Source of the DNA: Bretschneidera sinensis
Taxonomy: Eukaryota > Streptophyta > Magnoliopsida > Brassicales > Akaniaceae
NCBI GenBank assembly: GCA_023935145.1
Contig: CM043702.1
Span: 101,442,588-101,506,587, forward strand
Direction of reading: 5' to 3'
Length of the DNA: 64,000 bases
The stretch's first letter is position 1. Every line of letters begins with the position of its first letter. The notes beneath the pieces are model-generated. The model saw only the letters and a list, made by a program, of their open reading frames with translations, did not search any database and was not told where the DNA came from. Made by a program: the position numbers and the translations under genes. Below, piece after piece: positions 42,600 to 52,645 of the stretch.

Positions 42600-44066
42600 C
42601 ATACCCATAACAACATCAGGAGTGGCTTGTGCATCCTGTTGGGTTAATGCATAGACTCTACTATCTCTGGACTGAAATTGGCTACCACATCCTCGCTCAG
42701 CTACTGATCCTCGACCTTTGCCCCGCAAACTCCCTGATCCACCACCTCTCTCCACCGATCTTTTCCCAATACTTCAAATGCCTACGTCAGCGGATTTCCC
42801 CGCTGGACAATCTATAGCAACATGTCCTCCCCCACCACATACAAAGCATATCTATGTAGGGCAATTTCGAGACAGATACCCCATCTGATTACATCTAAAG
42901 CAAGCACTTACCTCTCGATCATACATCAGATTACCACTTCCCCCTAGTGGCATACTTACTCCTTTACCATAACTCCCAATTCCCATAGCTTGTCTTCTAA
43001 ATATAGGGGTCCCACCAGTATTACTCTAAGCTACAAAAGCAACAGAACTTTCCTGCCTCTGACTCTACACTACAGTTCCTTGTGACAAGGAATGCCCCCT
43101 CTGGGGTGGTCTCCCACCATAAACACCCATACTGCTTCCACCTCTAGGTCCCTCAAACCTAGACCTCTTCAGCCAATCTCTCCTACCTATAAACTCCATC
43201 AAATCCTTCTCAATCTGTAATGCTTTATCCACAAGTACAACATAATTTCCTATGCCCATATAGGAGAGTTTAGTCCGAATGTCATAGTGTAATCTATATA
43301 AAAATCTCTTACACTTTCTCTCCTTTGTATTCACTAATTCAGGCAGAAACCTTGATAGGGCGATGAATCTACTATCATATTCAACCACCGATAAATTTCC
43401 CTCTCTTAGATGAATAAAATCTCTCTTTTATTGTGCCCAAAAGGTATCTGGAAAATACTTCGTAAGGAACTCATTCTTAAACTTACTCCAAGTTAAAGGT
43501 TGTTCTACCTGTGTGCTTACCCTGGGAAAAATATCCTCCCACCATTGAGAAGCCTCACCCTCCAGCATAAATGAAGCAAAAGTAACCTTCTGTCTATCTG
43601 ACACTGTTAAGACCTCAAAATATTTTTTGACATTTCTGGTCCACTGCTCAGCTTCTACAGGCTTTACAAATCCTCCAAAAGACTGGGGTTTAAACATAAG
43701 AAATCTTACAAAACAATCGCCTTGCATCTAATGTGCAAACACATCTTCTCCCTCATAAACCTCTTACCTCACCACATCAGGTTCTCTTCTACTCCTTTCC
43801 TCTAATCTTCTCTGTAGATAATCAGCCCTTTCTTCAGCTGCATTCATCCTCTCTATAGCACGATTAAGAGCTTCTCTCAATTAATCCTTCCTAACCTTAG
43901 ATTCTCTCCCAGCTCTACTAGTACCAGTTGCACTATCAATATGTTCCCTCATAGGAACCACAAATTCAACTTCCTCTTCTACTTCAGTTCTCCTAAAAAT
44001 TGGGGGTCTACCATGTCCCTTCTGAATCAGAACTTCACCTCTAGCTCTAGCACGACCATGTGTCAT
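42600..44066 (-). pseudogene. Tekay-2 gypsy gag and start of protease
   Basis: Minus strand. 44066-43881 is the N-terminus (MTHGRARARGEVLI...). 43727-43428 is the core of the retrotransposon gag domain (EAEQWTRNVKKYFEVLTVSD, FMLEGEASQWWEDI, LTWSKFKNEFLTKYFP), and 43388-43065 its end plus basic tail. Two knuckles follow near 42910-42810: C-F-R-C...Y...C (histidine to tyrosine, as in Tekay-1) and an intact C-F-V-C-G-G-G-G-H-V-A-I-D-C. The frame then reaches the protease leader (PDVVMGM) and is cut at 42594 by the Ath-Y LTR. Confidence 0.85.
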
Positions 44067-44378
44067 CCTCTGATTTTACATTTAAAATATAGTTTATTTA
44101 GATCTTCTACTTTTCTTTTCTAAGTTCTCATGCAGTCTATAGAATCTTAAAACCTAATGCTCTGATACCAAAATTGTAATTACCCATCCCGGGTTAGCCA
44201 CCCCGAGACGATGTCATCCCATTTTGAAAATCCCAGCACGACACATATATGCAAAAATAAAAATAATACTAATAGATTTTTTTTACTGATATCATCAACC
44301 CTCAACAGGAGAGGTATACAAATATGATATTAACTTAAAAATAATATACAACATAAAAATGCATGAATATTTACAAAT

Positions 44379-45278
44379 TGATGGTATTTGTCTAAGTATT
44401 AAACGGGAGAAGAAATTCAGTATGTTCAGCATTAGGTGGGAGGTGTACGCCGTAGCCAGTAGTAAGTCCAGCAGCCTCCCTCTCCAAGCCGCGCAGCTAC
44501 GCCCAGCACCTGGAGGATGTCAGCCCTGGTCTGGGCAGCGACCAACCCTATTCTAGTCCGCGGCGCTAGGTACACTGATGCTTGGTTTTCCAGCACTCTC
44601 AAATGGTGCGTGAGGCATGATCAAAATGCACAGGATCACTTAGGATTAATGAAGGGCTATGATTGATTGGTCCTCAAGATCTAAGGGTGGAGATTGACCT
44701 TCAAGATAGGTTCAATAAGTGGTGCACTATATAAAGGGTCACCTAGCTTCAATCTCAACAAGACATAACATGTGATGACATGTGAGTTTGTGTGAAATAG
44801 AATACATAGGTGTGTGATAGTGCAAAGATACTAAACACAGGAGAGATCTCATTGTAGAGAGGTTGGATGTTTAGAGAGAGTAGTATAGATTGGGGATTTA
44901 AGGGACTTGTAAATAGAATTTTCTTTGGGAAAATTCCAGGGTAACTTAAGACCTTATCACTTTCTTTTCTCTCTTCTTTCGTTCTTCAAGAATGATGTTA
45001 AGATCAAGATCTGATTTTGTTGTTGAGGGTGATTCAAGAATGGTTAAGATCCATCTCTGATCATGCTCTTGAAGAAGTGTTGCTGTAATAGTAAGAACCA
45101 TTGATTTAGTGCAAAGGGCTCGGAGGAGCTCACGGGGACGTAGGCACATTGTCGAACCTCGATAACAATTGCTTGTGTTCTTTCCTGCTTCGTTTGCTAT
45201 TTCTTTTCTTTACAAGTCATTCTAGACTTGGGTGTTTGGAAGATCACCACCTGGGCATCTTGAGGTGGTTTCCCAACA
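44379..45278 (+). repeat. 5' LTR of Copia-2
   Basis: 900 bp, TGATGGTATTTG... to ...TTTCCCAACA (second base triplet changed from TGTTGG). TATA box TATATAAA at 44728-44735. U5 matches the Copia-1 LTR (GAACCATTGATTTAGTGCA). Confidence 0.93.
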
Positions 45279-45543
45279 GTGGTATCAGAGCTTGCACAGC
45301 TGGGTATCGGAGCAAGAACATAAGTTATCAGAGCAAGAACAGAAGGTATCGAAGCAAGATTCCAAGAATCAAAGGTCAACTTCTTGGGTGATTCAAGAAC
45401 GGAGTAGAGATTAAGATCTGATCGTGTTCTTGAGGGTGATTCAAGAACGGTATTGAGATCAATCTTCGATCGTGTTCTTGAGATTTAGAAGAAGTTGGAA
45501 AGCAATTGTGGGTGCTACATAAATCTGGGATTTTCTCCACAAA

Positions 45544-46299
45544 ATGGGTTCAAACTTTATTGTTGAGAAGTTTGATGGAAAGAGAGACTTTGCCCTTTGG
45601 AAGCGGAAAGTCAAGGCGGTTCTTATGCAACAAAAGGTGGACTTAGCGATTGGAGAAGATGACACTTTTCCAGCAAGTATCACAAAGGTCTAGCGGATTG
45701 AGATGAAAAAGATGGCATACAGCACTATCTTCCTGCACATGTCGGATAGTGTGACAAGGGAGTGCGGAAACTCGGAAGATCCAGCTGCAATTTGGAAGAA
45801 ACTAGATAAGTTATTTCTTACCAAGACTCTCCCTAATAAGATTTATCTTCTTAAAAGAATCTTTGCTTTTAAAATGGATCCTAATAAAGAGTTGCAAGAT
45901 AATCTTGATGCCAAGATGAGGAGTGCATCAAGTGGAGAAGAGTTGTTCGTTAAAGGAAGGCCAGCAACACGGTATGGCAGTAACATACATGGCTACTACC
46001 GGGATAGAGGTAGAGGAGAACGCCATGGGAGAGCGCACAATAACATACATAGCTACTACCGGGACAGAGATAGAGGAGAAAGCCATGGGAGAGTGCACAG
46101 TAACATACATGGCTACTACCGGGACAGAGGTAGAGGAGAAAGCCATGGGAGAGCGCACTCCAAACCAAGATTTGGAGGAAAGAGATGCTTCTACTGCCAT
46201 AAGAAGGGACATTTCAAGAAAGATTGCAATAAGATGATAAGGGATGAGGGAGGAAGCCATACCAAGAATGGAGAGGCTTCGGTTGCCAAGGGAGAATAG
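45544..46299 (+). pseudogene. Copia-2 gag with a triplicated arginine-rich segment
   Basis: Starts MGSNFIVEKFDGK; a TAG at 45691-45693 breaks it and the frame continues to 46299. Compared with Copia-1, about 65-70 codons between KELQDNLD and KAKM are deleted. Before the zinc knuckle (CFYCHKKGHFKKDC, about 46187-46228, intact CX2CX4HX4C) lie three copies of a 20-residue Tyr/Arg/Gly unit (NIHGYYRDRGRGE-type), encoded by exact 60-bp repeats. The unit is basic and would add RNA-binding charge next to the nucleocapsid. Confidence 0.86.
45979..46158. repeat. 60-bp tandem triplication in Copia-2 gag
   Basis: Units 45979-46038, 46039-46098 and 46099-46158, differing by only a few bases (AACATACATGGCTACTACCG in each, with one G/A change in the second). 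The period is a multiple of three, so the frame is kept. Copia-1 has a single diverged counterpart at about 3655-3720. Confidence 0.95.
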
Positions 46300-47619
46300 C
46301 AAGATGATGATGTTCTTGTTGTGTGCTCAAGTGTGAGTAAGGGGTAAGAAGGCAGTGGGAACTAGATCTTGGATACCGGGTGCACTCATCATATGTGTCC
46401 TCACAGGGTTGGTTCAATTATTTCAAGGAAACCGATGGTGGAAAGGTTTTCTGGGAGAATGATACTTCTTACCAAGTGAGGGGCACGAGAGACATCCAGC
46501 TGAGAATGTTTAATGAAGTTACTAGGCTACTAAGGAATATGAGATATCATCCGGAGTTGAGAAGAAATTTGATCTTATTGGGGCAGCTAGATTTCATGGG
46601 GTACACATACAAGGCAGAGGGAGGAAATATCAAGGTAACCAAGGGATCTTTGATAGTGATCAAAGCAGCAATAAAGGATGGTCTCTATGATATGATCGGA
46701 GACACGGAGATCAAGGGTCAAGTAGCAAGCTTGATGGCTGAGATGGATAAGGTAGCCCTTTGGCACAATCATTTGGGATACATGAGCGAAAAGGACCTGC
46801 AAGTTCTCAGCAAGAACGGTCTACTTAATGGTGACAAAGTAGAGGAACTTGATTTCTGCGAATGTTGTGTTCTTGGGAAGCAACATCCGGTCAGCTTCAA
46901 CACCGAAGTGCACAAGTCTAAGGGCATTCTTGACTACATTCATGTAGATCTTTGGGGACCAACAAGAACACCAAAACAGGGAGGTAATGTTTACTTTCTA
47001 TCTTTAATTGATGATTATTCAAGAAAGTTTTGGGTTTATTTGCTTAAGAATAAATCAGATGCTTTGAATAAGTTAGTGGTGTGGAAAAAGCTGGAGGAAA
47101 CTCAAACGAGCAGGGTAGTTAAGGTGTTAAGAACGGATAATGGCTTAGAAGTTTTTTAACAAGGAACTTGATCAATTCTATAGGTTAAGTGGGATTCTAA
47201 GACGTAGAACGGTTGTGAGAACGCCTCAACAAAATGGAATTGCTGAGAGGATGAATAAGACCGTTAGGGAAAAGGTTAGGTGCATGTTAAATGGATCCAG
47301 ATTACCCAAATGTTTTTGGGGAGAAGCGGTGTCTACTGCTGAATATTTGGTTAATAGATCACCCTCTAGAGCTTTAGAGCTTAAGACTCCTGAAGAGATG
47401 TGGAATGGAAAACCCCCTGAGTTGGACAACCTTAGAACTTTTGGATGTGCTGCGTTTACACATCAAAAGGATGATAAGCTTAGCCCAAGGTCTAGAAAAT
47501 GTGTGTTTCTAGGATATGGGGAAGGGGCTAAGGAGTATAGGTTGTCATCCTTAGAACAAAAAGGATTTAAGCTCATAATAAGAAGGGATGTCCTTTTTAA
47601 TGAGCATATATTTCCCTAG
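46300..47619 (+). pseudogene. Copia-2 protease and integrase
   Basis: The protease active site is intact as D-T-G at 46371-46379 (ILDTGCTHHMCPH), but the frame shifts just after it, at about 46402. The long frame 46380-47159 then covers the rest of protease, the zinc module (H...H changed to Y in LGYMSEKDL, then CECCVLGKQH) and the integrase core up to the second aspartate (LRTDNGLE). A one-base insertion leads to TAA at 47157-47159. 47215-47619 carries the glutamate segment (QQNGIAERMNK) and the C-terminal FGCAAFTHQK...CVFLGYG. Confidence 0.86.
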
Positions 47620-47959
47620 TTGGAGAAAACTAACCCTGCAGGGGTTAGTGAGCAAACCAGTTCGGTATTTGTGGAGCATAGCATCAAGGAAAATTTAGTT
47701 TAGGTAGAACAAGGAAGGCAAGAGGGTTCAGATCAGGTAGAGCCCATTGATGAATGCTAAGCTTAAGACACTCATGAGGAAGCTGAACTAGAAGGGGATG
47801 ATGCAGCAAGTCAGAATGACTATCAGCTCAAAAGGGACCAAAAAAGGAGGGTGGTCAGACCACCTTTGAGATATGGTTTTGCAGCTGCGAATGCAGCAGC
47901 TCCTTGGAAATAAGGAGGGATAAGTGAACCAGAGACTTACATTGATCCCATAGGATGTA

Positions 47960-49038
47960 AGCATTCGTCAAGTTGGAAGCTAGCTATGGAAAAAGAAATA
48001 GATTCTTTGAGGGAGAACAACTCTTGGGAATTGGTGCACATTCCAAGAAAACAAAGAGTTGTGGATTGTAAGTGCACTTACAAGATCAAAGAAGGGAACC
48101 CTCCAGAGGATAAAGTCCGGGACAAGGCTAGGCTTGTGACGAAGGGTTTCACGTAAAGAAATGGCATAGATTTCACGAAATTTTTCTCATCAGTTCAGAA
48201 TGTGGAAGAAATGGTGAGTATCCTCGTCTATGCTGATGATATGTTGTGGGTTGATAACAGTAGGGAGAGGATAGAATGGTTGACATCTCAACTCAGTGAG
48301 GAGTTCGAGAGGAATGATCTTGGCTTTGCACAAAAGATCCTTGGGATGAGAAGAATTAGGGAAAAGGAGAGAAACGGGTTGAAGGTTTCTCGGTCTTCCT
48401 ACATAGAAAAGGTGTTGTATGAGTTTTCTATGGAAGATGGTAAACCAGTGAAGATTCCCCTTGCTAGTCATTTCAAGTTCTCCAGCGGACAATGTCCTGG
48501 AATGGATGAGGAGAAAAAGGAAATGGAAAAGGTCCCTTACCTTAGTGCGGTTGGATCAGTTATGTCCATGATGATAAGCACTAGACCCGACATTTCTCAA
48601 GTAATTAGAGTTCTCAGTAGATTTGTAAGTAATCCCGGAAAAGAGCTTTGGCTTAGGATGAAGTGGTTACTAAGGTACGTGAAGGCTCAGTTAAAGCCGG
48701 TGGTAGCACTCTTAACAACCGAGGCAGAGTATATAGTGGCTTCGAAAGCCATAAAGGAGGCTACGTGGTGCAAAGGGTTGTTGGACGAGTGGAAGGTCCT
48801 AAAAGAGCAAGTGGTGGTGTCTTCGAATAGCTAAAGTGGGTGGCACTTGTGTAGGAACCCGGTGTTCCATGAGAGGACTAAGCATGTTGATGTTCAGTAT
48901 CATTTCATTCATGAAAATGTTATGAAAGGATGCATTCATATGGACAAAGTCACAACAGAAGAAAGTCCTGCAGATTTAGGTCTACCTCTAAGTAAGTTCA
49001 ATCATTGCCTTGGACTTCTTAGGATTGGAGTTGATTGA
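47960..49038 (+). pseudogene. Copia-2 RT and RNase H with two internal deletions
   Basis: RT begins ENNSWELVHIPRKQRVVDCK and runs to FTKFFSSVQN. Then about 95 codons present in Copia-1 (QMDV...LYYKGQ) are missing, and the frame resumes one residue block before the catalytic box YADD (48229-48240). 48202-48834 is open through the RT thumb. A second deletion of about 50 codons fuses RYVK to AQLKPVVALLTTEAEYIV, which removes the first RNase H catalytic motif. The end (FHERTKHVDVQYHFIHENV) is in another frame. No polymerase activity is expected. Confidence 0.87.
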
Positions 49039-49117
49039 ATGGTGACTCAAGTTGAGTTTGGATCCTGAGTTCTCTACACAAAGGTTCGGGTTTAATAGCT
49101 TAGACAAAGGTAAAGAT

Positions 49118-50041
49118 TGTTGGTATTTGTCTAAGTATTAAACGGGAGAAGAAATTCAGCATGTTCAACATCAGGAGGGAGGTGTGCGTCGCGGCCTGGC
49201 CTTGTGTCGCGACCAACAGCAAGTCCAGCAGCCTCCCTCTCCAGGCCGCACCGCAGAGCTCAGCACCTGGAGGATGTCAGCACTGGTTTGGGCCGCAGCC
49301 AGCCCTGTTCTGGGCCACGGCGCTAGGCACACTGATGCTTGGTTTTCTAGCACTCTCAAATGGTGCGTGAGGCATGATCAAAACACACAGGATCACTTAG
49401 GATTGATGAAGGGCTATGATTGATTGGTCCTCAAGATCTAAAGGTGGAGATTGACCTTCAAGATAGGTTCAATAAGTGATGCACTATATAAAGGGTCGCC
49501 TAGCTTCAATCTCAACAAGTGTGACATAACATGTGATGACATGTGAGTGTGTGTGAAATAGAACACATGGGTGTGTGAGAGTGTAAAGACACTAAACACA
49601 GGAGAGATCTCATTGTAGAGAGGATGGATGTTTAGAGAGAGAGTAGTATAGATTGAGGATTCAGGGGACTTGTAAGTGGAATTTTCTTGGGGAAAATTCC
49701 AGGGTAACTCAAGACCTTATCACTTTCTTTTCTCTCTTCTTTCGTTCTTCAAGAACGGTGTTAAGATCAAGATCTGATCGTGTTCTTGAGGGTGATTCAA
49801 GAACAGTTAAGATCCATCTCTAATCGTGCTCTTGAAGAGGTGTTGCTGTAATTGTAAGAACCATTGATTTAGTGCAGAGGGCTCGGAGGAGCTCATGGAG
49901 ACGTAGGCACATTGCCGAACCTCGATAACAATTGCTTGTGTTCTTTCCTGCTTCATTTGCTGTTTCTTTTCTTTACAAGTCATTCTAGACTTGGTTGTTT
50001 GGAAGATCACCACCTAGGCATCTTGAGGTGGTTTCCCAACA
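49118..50041 (+). repeat. 3' LTR of Copia-2
   Basis: 924 bp, TGTTGGTATTTG... to ...TTTCCCAACA. TATA box at 49485-49492. Has a short insertion (GTCGCGGCCTGGCCTTGTGTC region, about 49187-49210) that the 5' LTR lacks. The TSD CAAAT follows. Confidence 0.93.
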
Positions 50042-51469
50042 CAAATAAATATTTATTTCATTTTTTCATTTGTCTGAGGATATTGACACGTACATGGCTT
50101 ACAGAAAAAGATTTTGTCTGACTCTCCACCCACCAGACTATTTGTCTTGTCTGCTACCTGAAATCATTGTATAATGAGGGATGAGCTTCACAACCTTAGT
50201 GAATTAAATTTACTAGAAGTATTCAATTTGTATAAATAGTCTTTTTAATATTTAATCATTTATTTCTCATATGACTAGATAATAGCATATAGTCTAACAT
50301 TTAAATAATTCCTATCATATCATACTTCTATGGCTTTTTCTCACTATAACTGTCTCTCTGTGAGACTCATTTATTTACAAATAAATGCATAATATCAATT
50401 TAGTAAAAATATTAACATGTAAAACAGATGCAATGCATGAATTATTATTATTATTAGGAAACGTCTTCCCACATGTCGACATGTTTTTATTATCTTAGAC
50501 CGGCCCCCTCTTAGTTCTTTTCTTTCCAGCATATACCGACTATCATGGTATTTATTTCCAGCATATACGGTCTGTCACAATTTTTCCCTTTTTCTATTAT
50601 GTACAGGCTCTCACGGTTTCCTTTATTTCCAGCATATACCGACTGTCACGATTTTTCAATTAGACCGGCCCCCTCCCAGTTCTTTCTTTTATTTATTACA
50701 CATTCAAATGAACAATGATATGAAATATGCATATGAACAATAATATAAAAACAGCATGAATTCAAATATTAAATTCAGCTACTCTGTCTTTCCTGGAATA
50801 TCTACTTGATAAATTTCATTAATTTCTTCTCCTCATATATCACATCCATTTATTAGCTATAACTCATAAAGAATTTTATTTATCATCATCATTATTAAAC
50901 CAATTCATTATTCTAATCATATTTATTTCAACATAATAATTTTCTACATGTCCAATATTTATATCATACCTATCAATTAAATTTTTATGTACCACCAAAG
51001 CATAACTAATAATTTATTTTAATATTATCACTAGATATTTCATTTTTATTTAAATTACTTAAAGTAAATCTAACTCATCACATAGCACTTAAAGCTACCT
51101 GTGGATCACCTTATTGCCTTTCCCGTTCCTCTCAGCAATTTCCCCTGGTTGCTGATCGTCAACACCTGACATAATATTTATATTAAATTTCTAATTTATT
51201 CTTCAATTCTTCATAAATCACACCCTTTGAAAATTCTTACTTTAAATTCCTGAAAATTTAATGTATGCTAAAAATTCAAAAATAAACATTACGTTATACC
51301 TTCAGTTTTTATGATAACTTCTCGTGACTCTCTATAAAATTCCCCTGTAAACCCCTTCAAAATTGTTTTCTTTTAACCTTTCTTTTGATCCCCAAGTGTT
51401 TAAAGAAAACGCGTAATGAAAGGAAAACTAAACGAATTTGGTAAGTGTAAAATTGTGTTTACACATAAG

Positions 51470-51475
51470 TGTGTG

Positions 51476-51567
<92 letters not shown>
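51470..51567. repeat. (GT)n-(TA)n compound microsatellite in LTR-D
   Basis: A GT run of about 8 units followed by about 40 TA units with two ACAT interruptions. LTR-C has only a shorter pure TA run. Short ORFs rich in isoleucine and tyrosine here are artefacts. Confidence 0.95.
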
Positions 51568-51569
<2 letters not shown>

Positions 51570-51901
51570 CTGCCGTGGAGATTGTGGGAGAGTTGCCAAT
51601 TGAAACAAGCAAGTGCTACCGAGGTTTTATGCCTTGTTGTAACATATGCAAGGCTTGAATTTTGCACTTGGCAGCATGCAATTAACTTCACAACAGGTGT
51701 TGCCAAGTTTTTTTTTTTAAGAAAACTTTTTTTTTCTTTCTTTTTCTTTTTGGACCTCCTGATTTTTTTTAAATTGTTTTATAAAAATTTGATTTTTCAC
51801 ATTTAAATATATATATATATATATATATTATTTTAACTTTATGTCATATTTATTAAAGTACTTCTTTACCCTTACTTCACAAATACGGGTATTACATTAG
51901 G

Positions 51902-52066
51902 CCCATCCGTGTGTTCTAAGATTTCCATCTCTATTCTTTTCTCTTCGGTGGGTAACTACAAAGAGCTTTGTAAGGCTGGATGAGAAGGTGGAGTAGGCAG
52001 AGGTAGCTTCTTCGGTGGTATCTTCAAATGAATTTGTCATTCCCACTGACGACACCAATCTATTGA
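51902..52066 (-). pseudogene. Tat-like gypsy gag start and primer-binding site
   Basis: The minus strand starts MTNSFEDTTEEATSAYST near 52038 and runs to the TTAGG boundary at 51901, continuing at 35661. Upstream, TTGGTGTCGTCAGTGGGAA (about 52037-52055 on the minus strand) resembles the TTGG(T/C)GCCGTCTGTGGGAA primer-binding site of Tat/Retand elements. This places the 5' end of that element on the right. Confidence 0.65.
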
Positions 52067-52607
52067 TGCCTAAAAGAAAGCCAAGGATAATGTCATCAAA
52101 CCGTGTTTGGATGGGATGAGGTGGATGTCTAGTACTGACCTCAGTCTTGAATCCACGTCAGTTTGGTACATGAACCCCTACAAGGGAAGCCACGCGGAGT
52201 TTAGTTCTCTGGGAAGGACCCTCCAATGGTCAAGTTAGTAAGTTTACCGAGATGAAGTGAAAGGGATGGGCTAAGGAGAAATATCAAAGTGGGAGAGAGA
52301 AGAACCGAGGTGTGTTATGATTTCAAACTCGCATTTATGGTGCATTGACCCCTCTTTATATAGGTAGTTGGGATCCTTCTTTTTCTAAAAAGTTGAAAAT
52401 GGGCTCCACTAGTGGTTTTACCTTCGTACCCTTCGACCTTGAGAGCTTACCATTATTCCTTTAATATTTGCCACATGTTTGAATCTTATTGGTTGACATA
52501 TTTTTGCCTATATTAGGGATCATTGGACCTTATACTGCGATAAGGCCCATGATCCCAAAAAACAACTTGAGTTAACACTTTTGAGTGACAGATCCGTAGT
52601 GTTACAA
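52067..52607 (-). repeat. 5' LTR of the Tat-like gypsy (right limit uncertain)
   Basis: The minus-strand LTR ends ...CTTTTAGGCATCAATA next to the primer-binding site. It carries a TATA-like TATATAAA on the minus strand at 52355-52362. Its start lies somewhere between 52500 and 52607. The last part of that range resembles a different, plus-strand LTR end. Confidence 0.55.
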
Positions 52608-52645
52608 ATGGCATCAAAGCTGATCCAGGCCCACTACCATCTGGA
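52480..52645 (+). repeat. Possible plus-strand LTR end with Met-tRNA-like primer site
   Basis: CAGATCCGTAGTGTTACA (ending 52607), followed by AATGGCATCAAAGCTGATCC, resembles an LTR terminus followed by AATGGTATCAGAGC, a common initiator-Met primer site, with two changes. No gag follows. It may be a relic of a further, otherwise deleted gypsy element. Confidence 0.4.

Larger units (their letters stand above)
44379..50041 (+). mobile_element. Copia-2: Tork-type Copia with internal deletions
   Basis: LTRs 44379-45278 and 49118-50041, TSD CAAAT at 44374-44378 and 50042-50046, primer-binding site TGGTATCAGAGC at 45280-45291 (exact initiator Met-tRNA complement), purine tract ending 49117. It is the same family as Copia-1, but U3 differs (no CTCACCGCCC block). 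Pol has lost parts of gag, RT and RNase H (see below), so it is non-autonomous and about 0.6 kb shorter than Copia-1. It is inserted in LTR-D of Tekay-2. Confidence 0.95.
35662..51896 (-). mobile_element. Tekay-2: minus-strand gypsy with TSD TTAGG, twice invaded
   Basis: The outer limits are LTR-C (3' LTR, 35662-37329) and LTR-D (5' LTR, 44175-51896), with TTAGG at 35657-35661 and 51897-51901. Inside are a pol 3' end (37342-37614), the Athila-like Ath-Y copy (37618-42594), gag (42600-44066) and a primer-binding site (44159-44174). Protease, RT and most of integrase are missing. One deletion between the pol 3' end and Ath-Y RT would explain both this loss and the missing 5' half of Ath-Y. LTR-D is split by Copia-2. 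Confidence 0.9.
44175..51896 (-). repeat. LTR-D, 5' LTR of Tekay-2, split by Copia-2
   Basis: Two pieces, 44175-44378 and 50042-51896, which join at CAAAT to give an LTR of about 2054 bp. Ends TGTAATTACCC... and ...ACGGGTATTACA. It contains a few array units at about 50500-50690 (CAGCATATACCGACTGTCAC; CGGCCCCCTC), a long (GT)n-(TA)n run at 51470-51567, and next to it the inverted 54-bp segment (51574-51628). Confidence 0.92.

Noticed and set aside
42504..42755. Minus-strand ORF across the Ath-Y LTR end and Tekay-2 sequence
   Set aside because: It spans the insertion boundary at 42594; only the right part (protease leader) is coding history.
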